Shown here: piece after piece, positions 1-13,819 of the stretch
Position numbering within the stretch: position 1 is the stretch's first letter
How the letters are laid out: the number at the start of each line of letters is the position of its first letter
Assembly (NCBI GenBank): GCA_051294375.1
Contig: CM119266.1
Location: 18,160,087 to 18,224,086, forward strand
From: Paraspadella gotoi
Taxonomy: Eukaryota; Chaetognatha
Direction of reading: 5' to 3'
DNA length: 64,000 nucleotides
Translations under genes and position numbers: made by a program
The notes under the pieces: model-generated
Seen by the model: the letters and a program-made list of their open reading frames with translations, nothing else
What the model was told of the DNA's origin: nothing
The model's database searches: none

Positions 1-1589
1 CGAGACGTTGCAGTCAACTCTAGTCGATCACATCAAACGGAAAATAACCAAAATTATGACGACGAAGGTAATAAGATTTACGATGATTAGATCTGAATCA
101 TCAAAACAGTGTACAGAGCGTTTTTGAAAAACTGAAACATTTTTAAACTAATAATTAGTTTCCTATTTGTCTAGAGTTTCTTAGTAAGTTTTACAGCTCC
201 AAATTATTCATATTTTTTTTCTTGTCAATATTTGGTTCATGGAAACATTTTTTTTCAAGGCAATCCTATACGTCAATAGAGAAAAAAAGAAAAGATAAGA
301 AATAAGAATATTGAAATTTAAAACAAAAATGAGTCTTCTAGCCCACGTGATGTAAACTAACGTTTCTATGACAACATTATTATTTTTCACTAACAACAAG
401 AGATCGTTGTAACTGAAAAGAGTAGTTCTACAGATAATGTGCCTCTTCTAGCTCGCAATATAGACCAATTACCTTTTTTAAGAACCCGGATCTCAACCAG
501 CGAAAATTTCTAATAATTAGACTATTAGCTATTTTCTCATAGTGTAATACTAAATTGATTTGTAAGAAACGCGAGAGAAAGCAAAAAAATTACGCCGTGT
601 AACACTACAAATGAAATACTCGTTAACCTGGACATACGATGTCATTCCAACAAATTAATTAGTTCATTTTTAGTTTTAGAGTATTAGAATTCACTTTCAA
701 TCTACCTTTACCTCTCTCTCACAGCTTTAACCATCGGTGTGAATGATTTTGATATTGTCAAATTAAATAAGTTGAAATGAGTGTTTTTCCCATATATTCT
801 CCAATATGAAATGAGGATTAAATTTTTTATACTTCAAGATATTCCCTTCGTTTCCTCTCTGTTCCCTCTCCTTTCTTCTTCTCATCTTGGCACAACAATT
901 ACTTACACTTGTTCCTTCTTTATTTTGTTCCTCTTCCACCCACTTCTTCTTTCTTTTTCCTCTCTTCCTCATCTCTCCCTCTTATCCTTTTACCCCTTTC
1001 TGCTTCTTCCTCTCCTCCTTCCCTATTTTCAGAACTTACTTTAGGCGATTTTGAAAACTCAGAGAGAGGAAATACATCGACTGCCCATGGTTGGAAAGAA
1101 CAGAAGAAAGAAAATAGGAGGAACAAAGCAAAGATCAGAAAACAGGACGGAATAGAAAGAAGCAAAAGAGAGTAGAAAGAAATAAGAACAGAAATTTAGA
1201 TACAGTCAGAAAGGAAAGCGTAGGAAAAAGAGAAAGAAAGAAAGAAAGGAAAGACAGAAAGAAAGCAAGAAAGAAGAAAAGAGAAGAAGACTAAGAAAGA
1301 AAAGAAAGAAAGAAAGTTGAAAGGAAAGAAAGAAAACGGAACCCAAAAATCTCTCATTTCCCACCTAACATCTTTCATCTTTTCCTTTCCTCCTAAAAAG
1401 TACAGCGTACGTTGTTTTAACAGAACGGATTTCCCATCATCCCGATTCGTTATACAGAGCGCGGCTGTAATACTTTTTCGCACTTTGAAAAAAAATTATT
1501 ACGGAAACTTTTTTGTTTATTATTGAAATTTTAAGCGAAAGCTGGATGTTAATTTTGTTTTTTGAGAAGAGAAGAGAAATGCTAAAGAT
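1..1589. other. AT-rich sequence without a supported gene
   Basis: AT-rich unique sequence with a pyrimidine-rich stretch at 840-1030 and a purine-rich GAAA stretch at 1060-1340, roughly complementary in composition. No exon, RNA or element is recognised. Confidence 0.6.
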
Positions 1590-1837
1590 CTATCTCTCAC
1601 TCCTCTCTCTCTCTCTCTCTCTCTCATCTTCTCTCTCTCTCTTCTCTCTTCTCTCTCTCTCCCTCTCTTCTCTCTCTTGCTCCGCTCTCTCGTTCGTTTC
1701 TGCAACCTGAAATATGTGGCCAGCCATTTCGATCCTTGCAGGGGTGGCATTTCAAATTATGAATAAATGTTTACAGCGAAAGCTCTTTTGCTGCGCTAAA
1801 CAAAAATGGGAAGTATCAATGCAAATCTAGGAATCCC

Positions 1838-1877
<40 letters not shown>

Positions 1878-2120
1878 GCTCTCTTCTCGACAGCACCATC
1901 TAAGGATCTCTCTCTCTCTTCTTTTTCTCTCTCTCTCTCTCTTCTCTCCAGCAACATTCTAGGATCTCTCTCATCTCTCTTCTCTCTCTCTCTCTCTCTC
2001 TCTCTCATCTCTCTTTTTCTCTTCTCTCTCTCTCCGAGCACAACATTCTAGAGATCTCTCTCTGCCTCCTCTCTTTCTTTCTCTCTCTCCTCTCTCTCCT
2101 CTCTCTTCTCTCTCTCTTTC

Positions 2121-2161
<41 letters not shown>

Positions 2162-2165
2162 GATA
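1590..2165 (+). repeat. Long interrupted (CT)n microsatellite block
   Basis: (CT)n runs with short unique interruptions; agcaccatctaaggatctct, agcaacattctaggatctct and agcacaacattctagagatc form three related units, so this is a microsatellite with a higher-order ~80-bp repeat. Confidence 0.75.
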
Positions 2166-4580
2166 TCCTCTTCTCCTCCTATTATAACCATTAAAAAAAA
2201 ATTTACCGCTAAGTTTCTATTTACCCATAGGTTTTCTCATGTTTTTCCTCAAACACATTCAACCTGCTCTAACCATGCTCTCAACTTTAAACTTTCAACA
2301 TGTCTCTTCAGTCTTCACCATGTCATATACCTCAAAGCCTTCTCAAATCTCCGTTCACTTTGCCATGTCCTCACCTGAATGGCCATTAGCGATTGAGGGC
2401 GATGTAAGAGTAAGGCGGTTCACCATGTCTTTCCTGCCGTCTGATGAATGGAAGGATTGTAGGGTCCGTAGCGTGAGGATGCACCGCGGGAGAGGTACGC
2501 ACTGTCAATTGATTGTCGAATTATTGTGAATTGATATGTAGAATTAAATGATATCTTTTATTCGATTAAACGGTTTGAATAAAATGAATCAGTGAACAGA
2601 CTAACAGCGAAAAAAATCAATGATAGACATGAAATTATGGAATGGATGACTAAAGATAAGACGAACGAATGAAACGAACGAACGACACGATCACGAACAA
2701 TCGAAAGCGAACGAACCCATCCAGTTCATCAAACGACACATGACAACCTAAAAAAATAATAAATTATTAAGAGGCTCGCTCACTCGCTCGCTCGCGAAAA
2801 CGCTGATCCGTTTTTTAATATCGGTCGGAGATTAGATATTTAAATGGAGATAAGGAAAAAAACAATATCTCAAGATTTCAAAAATAAAAAGCAACAAGAG
2901 AATTCGTGGGAGATTAAGATATTATCTCCTTCTTCGCTTCGGGGGATCTTTCTTCACCCCTTTGGGCCCCCCCCTGTGTTCTTGGGGTCTCGACTCACCC
3001 TACCACCCAATTCTCACCCGACCGCCTCAAACACCACACCTTTATCGTCTTTCTTTTTTTGTCTAAAATTTTTTCCTACCAATCTATCTCGACCAGTTCT
3101 TGATTGTTGTGTTGATCGTTTTGCTTCCTTAGGTTTGTCGTAGTTGTTTTCGCTCTTCTGTGCCTGTTTTTTTTTCATGAGTAATTTATTACTGAAATAC
3201 CGTACAAAAAAATACCAAAAAGTGTCATGAATATTAATAATATTTAACTATCTTAGCTTCCTGACTTGGAAATGATCAAATTGGTCATGCTATGAGCTAG
3301 GCCTTTATCTCGCAGCACACTAGTTTATATTAAATTAGTAATATAGTATCAGGTTTTGTTTTAAATCTTTACCACAAAAAAAAATGTATTTAGCTTAATT
3401 TTTTTTTTATTTTGCGTCGCCAAGGAAACTGACCTGGTCGTACAATCGGACCCATCATGGCCGCGTTTTGCCGCGTTGGCGACCGCTGATTGGATCGAGT
3501 GTCATTGTGCGGAGTTGACGCCATTGCCCGCCACCAGTAGCGCGCTCACTGGGAGAGGATTAGCCCGCCGTAAGCTCTGAACGAGAGGGAAAAAGAAATG
3601 TGGAAATACAGCTTGTCATTGGGTCTGAGTTAAACGAAGATTATTATTAAAAAAGGGAAAGAATCTAATATATTCCTGATTTAATACTTGAGAGGAGAGT
3701 TCTTTAATAAATTGAACAGTCCTGTCAAAATGTTATACCACATCAATCCGCAGTTCATTGTAGTAGGCAAGTAGCTCTTTAGGAGCTAATAAACATCGAC
3801 TTAAGAAAGTCTTGATTGGAAAAGTCATTTCAGACGACTGCCTATGTCATTTATATTTATGAAGAATGAGGCCTGAGCCGCCAAAGCCTGTCTGAATTTG
3901 ATATTTTTTTTATTTATTGCATAATTGATAGTATTTTTTAATATTGAAATATTTGTAAAAGAAGTAGTATTAAAATCGCCGAATTCGAACGAAAATTACA
4001 CAAGAAAAAGAGAGAAAAGCGTAGTTGAACGATAAAATTAAACAAACATTAAATAAGAAGCAAAAGAATAATACAGCTTGAGGAATGACAACAGGAGTGT
4101 TTAAAAAATATTAAAGAATGTAAGAAATAAGGGGATAAAAATGGACGAGCATGAGAAATTAAGAGAAATGATTGAATATTTTCAGTTTTTTTTTTAAATC
4201 TCGATCACTCGATATCAAGTTGAATCTTCGTAAAATTTTGGAAACTTTTTTTTTTTTTTTACTTCCGGTGTTATTTCAATTTAAAGAGCATGCATATATA
4301 TATTTGATAAAAGATCTCATTGACTTCTCAATTTTCTAAAACTTTCACATTTAAGGAGAAAAAGACTCATTACTAATAAAAATACAAATAATAAATAAAT
4401 TAAATCATTCATTTCCACCTCAAGTAGTGAAACAGTTTTCCCAAAAAAAATCTCGTTGACAAGCCTGAAAGTTATTTCCCTTTCACTACATGCATAAATG
4501 TCATATTTTTCAAAACAAACTCAACTCTGTCCCTGGATTCTTTCTCTTCCTCAGTTTTTTTTTTTATATTTTCACAATCT
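2166..4580. other. AT-rich region with one GC-rich patch
   Basis: No gene is supported. A CpG-bearing patch at 3412-3580 (catggccgcgttttgccgcg, then gctgattgg, an inverted CCAAT) could be a promoter or untranslated exon. A weak family-D fragment lies near 3860-3890 (cctgagccgccaaagcctg). Short aacgaacga tracts at 2660-2720. Confidence 0.5.
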
Positions 4581-5565
4581 ATACTCTTTCTTCTCTTTTT
4601 TTTTTTTTTCTTTTCTTTCCCTCTTTCTTTCTTTCTCCTCTTTCTTTCTTTCTTTCTTTCTTTCTATTCTTTCTTTCTTTCTTTCTTTCTTTCTTCTTTC
4701 TTCACTTTCGCAGTTCAAATTCTTTTCTCCCCCCTTCTAAAGTTATCAACTTTTTTTCTAATTACCATCTGTTTCTTACTCTTTCTCTCTTCTCTCTCTC
4801 GCTCTCTCTCTAGAGCTCAAGACGAAGGCAAAGAAATTCGAATTCAGATCATTTCAAATTATTACAGATTTGATTACAATAGTATTTTATCGAAGAAAAG
4901 AAAAGAGAGAGAAACAAGAAAAAAAGACTTTTGTTCTTATTTTAAAATATAAAATGGAAAAAAAATTGATATCGAATTATTAAAAAAAGGCTAAAATCAA
5001 AATGACTAATTCTTAATTAGTAAATATTTGTTTTAAATTTGAAATTAAGTTCGATATATTAAAACAGATTAAGTCCCCCGCGGTCTTTCACGGGATTCGA
5101 CATTGTAGATTTTTTTACGAATCATGAATTTAATATTAATAGTCGTCTTTAATTCGTTCGTTCCGTCAATTCTATTATAGACCTTAATTTTTGTCTAAAG
5201 CTGGTTGACCGTGACGATTATTTTATAACGTTTATGCCCACAAACGGATAATTTTGCGTCATGGTTGTCAGACAGACAGTAATTTGATGTCGTTCATCCA
5301 GCTTAAATTTTGAAAAGCCGAGAGAGAGAGAGAGAGATGACAGAAGGAAAAGAGAGGAGAGAGAAGAAGAGAGAGAAAGGAGAGAAGAGAAGAGAGACGG
5401 AGAGAGAGAGAGAGAGAGAGAGAGGAGCAGGACCCCGAGAGGCTGAGTTAATCTCATTGCGTTACATGTTAACCCTGACCAACTTTTCAACTTTCAAATA
5501 GAATATTCTCTTTTTTTCTTTCTTCTTTCACTCTCGTCTTNNNNNNNNNNNNNNNNNNNNNNNNN

Positions 5566-5600
<35 letters not shown>

Positions 5601-5620
5601 CGTCACAGGGTAATAATAGT
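4581..5620. repeat. (CTTT)n, (GA)n and (CT)n tracts and an N25 gap
   Basis: (CTTT)n at about 4613-4705, (CT)n at 4779-4812, (GA)n at 5319-5432 and (CT)n around the gap 5541-5565. AT-rich filler between; no gene. Confidence 0.7.
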
Positions 5621-8600
5621 AAAAATTAAAATTAACCTCTTGTCTGTTCATTCGGTAGCGTGTAAATAAAAAATAAATCTATATAAAAACTACTTTGCTT
5701 TCAATTTTAAAAGTTATCACAAATACTTGCTTTGTGATAACAGGAGTTAGTGATTAATACAATGAAGCAATGAAGTTAGCTTACCTTCAAAATTGCTTAA
5801 TTGAGATCACAATTTGCTTTCTTACTCACCTCTCGGACTTTCTAAATTACGTTGTGATCGCTTCCTTGTTTAAGTTTAACGAGTAATTCAACTGATACAT
5901 TCATACGATTACAAAATTTATCAAAACTCAAAAAAGCGCGAATCGACTAATTACCACTTTTTTAATCAATAAAATTAATTGCCTAATATTTAAGTTTAAG
6001 CTCTGCCGTCTCATCCCGTAAAAAAATTACGCTTTAACGAAATAAAAAAGGAAAAAAAAAATTATTCCTGAAGACTGTAAATCCAATTATTGAATTTTTT
6101 CGGCTGTCAAACCCTCAATTTAGTTCAAAGGATTTCGCTCAACTTGTTTTCGAAGAAAATCCCCACAACAATGATAATTGATTTGTTGGCCGAAAAAAAA
6201 AAACTGTTTTCCACGTTTCGAAGGATATTGTGTTTGTGTGGTCTCAGATCTATCCGATCTTTTTTTTTTAGATAGTGCAAAAAAAATTAAATTAAAATCC
6301 TTCATCCCCAAATGATAATATTCTTTTAACTCGCTCGTGATGATCTATTAATGCAATAACTCAAATTTTTTTTTTAGTTGACGAACTTACTTCTCGACTC
6401 GCCTAAAAAAGTGGCTAATCCCTTTCGATAATCTTCTAAGGTCCCTTTCCTGAGAGAAGAGAGGAGAGGAAAAAAAGGAAAGGAATAAGGAAAGGCCAAN
6501 NNNNNNNNNNNNNNNNNNNNNNNNNNNNNNNNNNNNNNNNNNNNNNNNNNNNNNNNNNNNNNNNNNNNNNNNNNNNNNNNNNNNNNNNNNNNNNNNNNNN
6601 NNNNNNNNNNNNNNNNNNNNNNNNNNNNNNNNNNNNNNNNNNNNNNNNNNNNNNNNNNNNNNNNNNNNNNNNNNNNNNNNNNNNNNNNNNNNNNNNNNNN
6701 NNNNNNNNNNNNNNNNNNNNNNNNNNNNNNNNCTCTCTCTCTCTCTCTCTCTCTCATTAACTCTCATACTTTCCAAAAACGAGATTTTTACAATGATTAC
6801 GTTTCTAAAGTCATATCTGCATGGACAACAATATACGTAGTACCTTATATACAACAGCATTCTAATTGTTCTACAACAGCGAAGTATCTTTCGATTCCAT
6901 TCGTTTGTCTTTGCCTAAAAAAACCACCAACAATAAGCTATTTATGAGCCACAATAAGCCACTTAATACAGAGCCGTTTATAAGCCATCGTAAGCCACTT
7001 ATCGCCCACTTATTCCGTGTTTAAATCTTATCCGGGATTTTGGACAGACTGGAGAAGGTCAGTGGCTCTCTCTCTCTCNNNNNNNNNNNNNNNNNNNNNN
7101 NNNNNNNNNNNNNNNNNNNNNNNNNNNNNNNNNNNNNNNNNNNNNNNNNNNNNNNNNNNNNNNNNNNNNNNNNNNNNNNNNNNNNNNNNNNNNNNNNNNN
7201 NNNNNNNNNNNNNNNNNNNNNNNNNNNNNNNNNNNNNNNNNNNNNNNNNNNNNNNNNNNNNNNNNNNNNNNNNNNNNNNNNNNNNNNNNNNNNNCTCTCT
7301 CTTTCTCTTCCTGATCACAGTCAGTCATGGATTTCTCGCTTTAACTCTCTCTTTCTCTCTCTCGGTCACCCTCTAGAGTTTACCTCTCTTTTTCCCTTCT
7401 TTTCTTTTATTTCTTTACCTTTTTTGATCCCCACTATTTTTCTCTCCTAGTACTTTCAATGAATGAATAATATCCAGTCAATCAAGGCCTCCATCCCTCT
7501 TACAAAATTATACGTATTGTATTGATCAGGACCCTGCAAGCTTTTAAATAAAAATTCTCTCATAGTATAGTTAATAAATTGGCTTTCACATTAATATTTT
7601 CATGATCTGTTTCAATTTTACCATAGTTTTATCCAAATAGGAGGAGCTATTTCGTCACCCCTAACTAACCTCTATCTCCCTTCTATCCTCCTCCATTCCT
7701 CTCTATCCCACTTCTATCCTTATCTATCCTCCCCCCTGTCTGGATTCTCCGACTGATCCTCCGTCCAGATTCTTAAGGTCACAATGTCTCTTCCTTAATT
7801 CCAAATGAGGTGAGGATAATGNNNNNNNNNNTCTCTCTCTCTCTTTCTCTCTTTATCCCCGGGTGAGGTTCCGGATGCGTCGGGGATTTTCTCTTCTGAG
7901 GGTAANNNNNNNNNNNNNNNNNNNNNNNNNNNNNNNNNNNNNNNNNNNNNNNNNNNNNNNNNNNNNNNNNNNNNNNNNNNNNNNNNNNNNNNNNNNNNNN
8001 NNNNNNNNNNNNNNNNNNNNNNNNNNNNNNNNNNNNNNNNNNNNNNNNNNNNNNNNNNNNNNNNNNNNNNNNNNNNNNNNNNNNNNNNNNNNNNNNNNNN
8101 NNNNNNNNNNNNNNNNNNNNNNNNNNNNNNNNNNNNNNNNNNNNNNNNNNNNNNNNNNNNNNNNNNNNNNNNNNNNNNNNNNNNNNNNNNNNNNNNNNNN
8201 NNNNNNNNNNNNTCATGGTGCGATGAGATTGCTTTCTCTTCTTCCTCTTCCCCCTCTCATAGTAAACACCGTCCTTTCTCCTCTTCCTCAACCGATTATC
8301 AATGAGGCGCGAAATTCGAAACTCGAGATAAAAAAAGAAAGAAAAATCGATTCTGATGAAAAAAAAATGAAAACGCGATTTCCCGAAAATTAAGGCGTAA
8401 ATTGATTTCAGATCTTTTTCATAGAAAAATGAAAAATTTTAAAAAACTTCAAAACGAGCAATTTCGTTATAAAATACTTTTTCTAATTTACAGTTAATTT
8501 CTTTTGAATCATACATCAAAAACTTTTCTGCTTTTGTAAATCTAATCTTTATTGCCTCCTTTAATTTTATCTTCCCATCNNNNNNNNNNNNNNNNNNNNN

Positions 8601-9480
8601 NNNNNNNNNNNNNNNNNNNNNNNNNNNNNNNNNNNNNNNNNNNNNNNNNNNNNNNNNNNNNNNNNNNNNNNNNNNNNNNNNNNNNNNNNNNNNNNNNNNN
8701 NNNNNNNNNNNNNNNNNNNNNNNNNNNNNNNNNNNNNNNNNNNNNNNNNNNNNNNNNNNNNNNNNNNNNNNNNNNNNNNNNNNNNNNNNNNNNNNNNNNN
8801 NNNNNNNNNNNNNNNNNNNNNNNNNNNNNNNNNNNNNNNNNNNNNNNNNNNNNNNNNNNNNNNNNNNNTGTTTGAATGCTTTGAACGATGGCAACAACAA
8901 CAACAATGTCGACGACCAAAAAAAACAATAACAAAAAACAATAACTGTTTTTGTAAATAAACAAAAATCATTTTTAATCATAGGTTATATTTTGCCGAAA
9001 ACAATTATTAGGTTTGTGTATCTTATAATAAGACTTATTTCAGTTTATTTCTAAATAATTGTCGTTAAAAAAAACTTTTCTAACTCTGTTGTACTAAGTC
9101 ACGTAAAACTTTTGATTTATATTGGCTTTAGGCTGCCCGAGTGCCCGTAGATTGGAAATACACGGTTACATAACGACATTACTTAATGCTTATCCTTTAC
9201 GATCAGATAATTAATTCTTTAATTTACCCAGTAAAAAAGTCATTCATTTATTCATTATCATCCATCTCTTTCGCTTCATTTTGTTTTTGTTCATTTCTCG
9301 CTATTCATTTCTCTTTCATTCCTCCTTCTTCATCCTTCATTTCTCGTTGAGCATCCAAATTTATTTCAGCCTCCAAAAAATTCCTATCCCTGTTTTATGT
9401 TAGAAAATTCTCTCCGCTCCATTTTTTTATCCTGTTCTCTTCAAATTTGGAAGTTAACTGCTTTTAGATCTTGTAAACCC
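5621..9480. other. Gap-rich region without a supported gene
   Basis: N gaps at 6500-6732, 7079-7294, 7822-7831, 7906-8212 and 8580-8868, three of them bordered by (CT)n. Small direct repeats taagccacttat near 6950-7010. The remaining sequence is AT-rich and unassigned. Confidence 0.6.
7465..7620 (-). repeat. Dispersed repeat family D, partial
   Basis: Contains caaggcctccatccctctta and aggaccctgcaagcttt, the reverse complement of the 5' half of the family, followed by ctctcatagtatag as in the 59.2-kb copy. Confidence 0.5.
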
Positions 9481-9485
9481 CAACT

Positions 9486-9490
9486 GAGGA

Positions 9491-9527
<37 letters not shown>

Positions 9528-9530
9528 AAA

Positions 9531-9563
<33 letters not shown>

Positions 9564-10108
9564 GAGAGAGTCGAAGAGAGCTCTGTCATCGGCTTTTTAA
9601 TTTCCTCATCTTTCTCTGCCTCTCCTCAGCTGGTGGCCAAAGAAACTTGAGATTGAACCCATTTCTGGAAAGCACCACCCTCTCTTCTAAAGGAGAGGGA
9701 GAGAGGGGGGAATGAGAGCCTAGCCCACTCAGGCACAACCACCAAGCCTGGGAGAGTGGTCTGAAAGCCTAACAGTTTTGGGCTGCTGTTGAGAAGGTGT
9801 AATTGAGAACTTATTACCCTAAACCATTAAATGGCAATTTGGTAACTTAAGCCACAAATAATGAAAAAAAAAAATTTACATACTCATAATTCATTTATTT
9901 ATTCATTCATTCATTGATTCATTCAGGTATTGATTCATTTATTCATTCATTCATTCATTCATTCATTCATTCATTCATTCATTCATTCATTCATTCATTC
10001 ATTCATTCATTCATTCTTGGTTTGAGGGTCTTCTGAATGTTTCTGTAAATCTTCTGGTAAATCTTTTCATTTTTTTCCTTATCTTCCCTTTTTTACATCT
10101 AAAATTAA

Positions 10109-10141
<33 letters not shown>

Positions 10142-11100
10142 NNNNNNNNNNNNNNNNNNNNNNNNNNNNNNNNNNNNNNNNNNNNNNNNNNNNNNNNNNN
10201 NNNNNNNNNNNNNNNNNNNNNNNNNNNNNNNNNNNNNNNNNNNNNNNNNNNNNNNNNNNNNNNNNNNNNNNNNNNNNNNNNNNNNNNNNNNNNNNNNNNN
10301 NNNNNNNNNNNNNNNNNNNNNNNNNNNNNNNNNNNNNNNNNNNNNNNNNNNNNNNNNNNNNNNNNNNNNNNNNNNNNNNNNNNNNAGAGCGGGAAAAAGA
10401 AATACGCTATGTTTTCTTTGACGTCAATTTGATTTATCGGCAAAATACAGGAAATTCGTTTAACAATATAATCGTTACGTGTTAACGTTTATCAAATCGA
10501 TCCAAGGTTGTCTTGTTGTACCCGATCTCGTTCACGCCGATATAGAAAAACAAAACCAAACGATGCGAATTTGTTAAGTATAAACTATAAACTTGTATTA
10601 ACTTGAGTGAACTATAATTAAATCGTTGGACAGCGGGCGTGAAAAAAAATATCGTAGTACCGATTCTCCAGACAAAAGGACGAGTCAGACTTTTTTTGGG
10701 GAGGGGTGGGTGGTTGGTGTAATTTGGATTTTTTCTCTTTCAATTCTTAACTTTTTCATTTTTTTTTTCATTTGGGCGAAAAGAATTCAGTAGATCATTT
10801 TTCTTCAGTTTTTTTTTTCTCTCTTCACTTTTTTCTCCTCATCGTCCTGCCTTTTCCTCCCTCCTTCTTCCCTCCCTCATTCCACCCCTCCCCTTCTCCC
10901 TCCGCCTCGGTCCCTCCCCGTTCTCTTTCCCCTTTATTTCTATTTTCTTTTAATTTTCCCCTTCCCCTTCTCAGTCCCTCTTCTTTTCCTCCCCAACCAT
11001 CCCGGTCCACCCCCTTTTCTCTGCTCTTTTTTACCCCGAACCTCGAGATAAATTCCTTATAACTGAGAAAAAAAAAAAAACCCATTTCAATGATAGTTTA
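9486..11100. repeat. (GA)n, (ATTC)n and pyrimidine-rich tracts with a gap
   Basis: (GA)n 9494-9571, (ATTC)n 9897-10017, (CT)n then gap 10142-10385, and a C/T-rich stretch at 10735-11040. An isolated TGACGTCA is at 10419. At 9640-9790, a stretch with gattgaaccc may be a decayed SINE, but I could not fix its ends. Confidence 0.55.
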
Positions 11101-11154
11101 ATTTTTGGCAACCGCAACGTGATAGAGAAAGGTCCCTATGCGTTTTAAATTCAC

Positions 11155-11275
11155 TTAATCGCGTTAGTTAAGAAATTATTACATAACAAATATACCTTAA
11201 ACCACCAAAGCCTGCCAAAGTCAGGCAAGATAGTTATTATTAATGATGATAATTTTAATATTGGTTGTACCAATT
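11155..11275 (+). repeat. Dispersed repeat family D, 3' half
   Basis: taccttaaaccaccaaagcc through ggttgtaccaatttcataa, lying about 110 bp from the longer copy at 11385, so the two form a tandem pair. Confidence 0.6.
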
Positions 11276-11384
11276 TCATAAATTCAGCTCGTTTCTTGTA
11301 TTTTGATGCTAGGCGGAGTATACAATAAGTATTCCCGACTAATACTTAAGGGAGTGGGTCTTTCATACAATTGAACATTCTTTG

Positions 11385-11612
11385 AAATATTTTCCATTCA
11401 TTGATAGGGAAGCCAGGTAATCTGGGAGTTAAATAAACGGGACTGTGAGAGGTCTTTGTGAAAAGCTTTGCAGGGACCTGCTATGTAATACTTGTAAGAG
11501 TGTGGAGCCTTAAACCACCAAAGCCTTCCAAAGCAGGGGCAAGATAAGCTTATTATAAATGAATGATAATTTTATATGGTGTACCAATTCATAAACTGAT
11601 CAAATATTTACA
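11385..11612 (+). repeat. Dispersed repeat family D, near full length
   Basis: About 200 bp with the order: gatagggaagcca, aaaagctttgcagggacctg, tgtaatacttgtaagag, gagccttaaaccaccaaagc, caagataagcttatta, tgtaccaatt. Related copies occur in both orientations across the window. It has no ORF or visible pol III boxes; the origin (SINE or MITE) is unresolved. Confidence 0.65.
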
Positions 11613-11894
11613 CACTTTGCCGAGTCGATACAAGAATTCCATGCAGCTTTCGGTAACTAAATTGTAATTTGTAAATGGTGTTACTTTCACAGAAGATATT
11701 TACAATTTATTTACATTACAAATTTACAAAAAAAGAACAAACACTATACCTACAATATAAACAATAAACTATACAGAAGGAAACTTTTGGTCGCTCTCTT
11801 TCGTCGACGCGCGCTCAAGGTTTTTATGTACAGTAAACTGTTTAAACATGACTCTTTTACTACAGTGAATGTTGATTAATGAGTAGGAAAGTAA

Positions 11895-11905
11895 ATTCGG
11901 CGGCG

Positions 11906-11936
<31 letters not shown>

Positions 11937-12428
11937 AAGGTAAGGACGACGACGACGACGACGACGAAAGGGAGATGAAAATAATGACCCAAATTTCTGT
12001 TTTTATTCGCGAAGTAAAAAGACATTTATCTCAACGAAGCGAATGTAATTTCTCCTTAAAAAAGAAATTAAAAAAAAAAAATTTTCTGTCGTTGTATTTG
12101 TTTAATTATTCATAATTAATAAATTTATTAAATTCGGTGGCTGACCGATCACAAATTTGGTAACAAGCTGTGACATGTAGCTGTCACTACCCGCTACCAT
12201 ACCAAGCTGATATTCAAAGTTGTTACATCCTAGTCGACTCGACTCGACCGAGCCTTGACAAAAATCCCCAATAATAAAATAGTACATAAAGATAATAAAA
12301 TGTTATTTTGATACAACGAACAACGATAAAGAGGGGAAAGATTCACAAAACGAACAAAATGACAACAATAACATTTATAAACAAAAATATTGAAAATTTG
12401 AATAACACCGACGGCGACGACGGCGACA

Positions 12429-12462
<34 letters not shown>

Positions 12463-12604
12463 AGATGATGACGACTGCACAGATTGAATGATAACAATAA
12501 CCTATCGCCAATGAATGATAACAAATCGCACAACCGAAGCAAAAACGACAACGATGAGGAAAAATTTAAAAAAAAAGTAAACGAAAACAGTTTGACTCGT
12601 TGAT

Positions 12605-12636
<32 letters not shown>

Positions 12637-13065
12637 NNNNNNNNNNNNNNNNNNNNNNNNNNNNNNNNNNNNNCCCCCCTTCTTAAAACAAGGCCGCGCT
12701 TGTATTTTGTTTACTTTACCTAATTTTTACTCTTAAAATTTCTGGGAAAAGAAAACAGAAGATGTGATAATTAAGTCGTCGAGTTGAATGTTTTTAAAAC
12801 TCACTCTCACTCTCTCTTACTCTCTCTGTCTCTCTCTCTCTCTTACTCTCTCTGTCTCTCTCTCCTACTCTCTCTGTCTCTCTCTCTTACTCTCTCTCTT
12901 TCTCTACCGAAATTTTAAATAAAGTAAAAAAAAAGAAAAAAGAAAAAAAGTCTTTAAAAAAATACTAATAAATCGAATTATTTTTTTTCCTCATTTTTTT
13001 CTTCATTCCCGATACAAAATGAGTCAAATGATGAGGATTTCATCTTTCGGTCGGTGAGGGCAACG

Positions 13066-13100
<35 letters not shown>

Positions 13101-13270
13101 AGTCAACGACGATGATGATTATTGTGATCCCATTTGATCTCACGACCTTTGAGCGCAATCGAATGCAATCACAAAGTCAAACTCGATTATTTAACGACGA
13201 CGACTACGACGACGAAGACGACGACGAGGACGACGACGAGGACGACGACGACGACGACGACGACGGTAGC
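11895..13270. repeat. Cluster of (GAC)n, (GAG)n and (GTC)n tracts with an N37 gap
   Basis: Tracts at 11905-11967, 12412-12464, 12606-12636, 13070-13100 and 13196-13264, plus a (CTCT)n block at 12804-12905. The gap 12637-12673 sits inside a (GTC)n run. AT-rich unique sequence separates them; no exon is supported. Confidence 0.75.
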
Positions 13271-13819
13271 AGTCAGAGATAACAAACTTCATGATTGAAG
13301 TCACCTTGAGACAAAAAGAAAAAAAAACGAAATCGAGGGGCGATTAGAAAACATCATTGGAAAACAACGACAACAATGTTGGCAAAAGAACTCACCAACT
13401 CAGCCCGCCACAATCCCGCCCCCCCAAAAAAAATCAAATCCTTCAATCTTCATTTTTAATTTTTGTAAATTTTGCACGTGAGGTCCTCGTTATTCATTTT
13501 GCCTTCAACGTCATTTTCTATTCTTCATTTTTGCTTCATTCTCAAATTTCCTTTAATTCTTTGTCTTTTCAGTATTTTTCTCACAACTTCCCCTTTCCTA
13601 TTTTTTTCCTTTTCTTCACTCACATCCGTGATTCTCACGCGCGTCGTTCGTTCACTCTTTCGCTTTCGACTCGAGATCACGCGGGGTCACATTCACGGGG
13701 TCAAAGACGTCACTGTGAATGACCCCCATTTCACGATTTGCGATTGAAAACGATTAACATCCGGGATTCGAACTCGGGACCTCGCGTGATCTCACGTCTC
13801 TAACGCGATCTCTCTCTAT

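Noticed and set aside
2239-2529. 96-residue open frame
   Set aside because: Repeated ccatgtc phrases, no domain, no splice partner and AT-rich surroundings.
13755-13800. tRNA gene on the minus strand (GAGTTCGAATCCCGG T-arm-like sequence preceded by gagatcacgcgaggtc)
   Set aside because: The T arm is convincing but no D arm with an A box and no matching acceptor stem can be found; at best a tRNA fragment or SINE relic.
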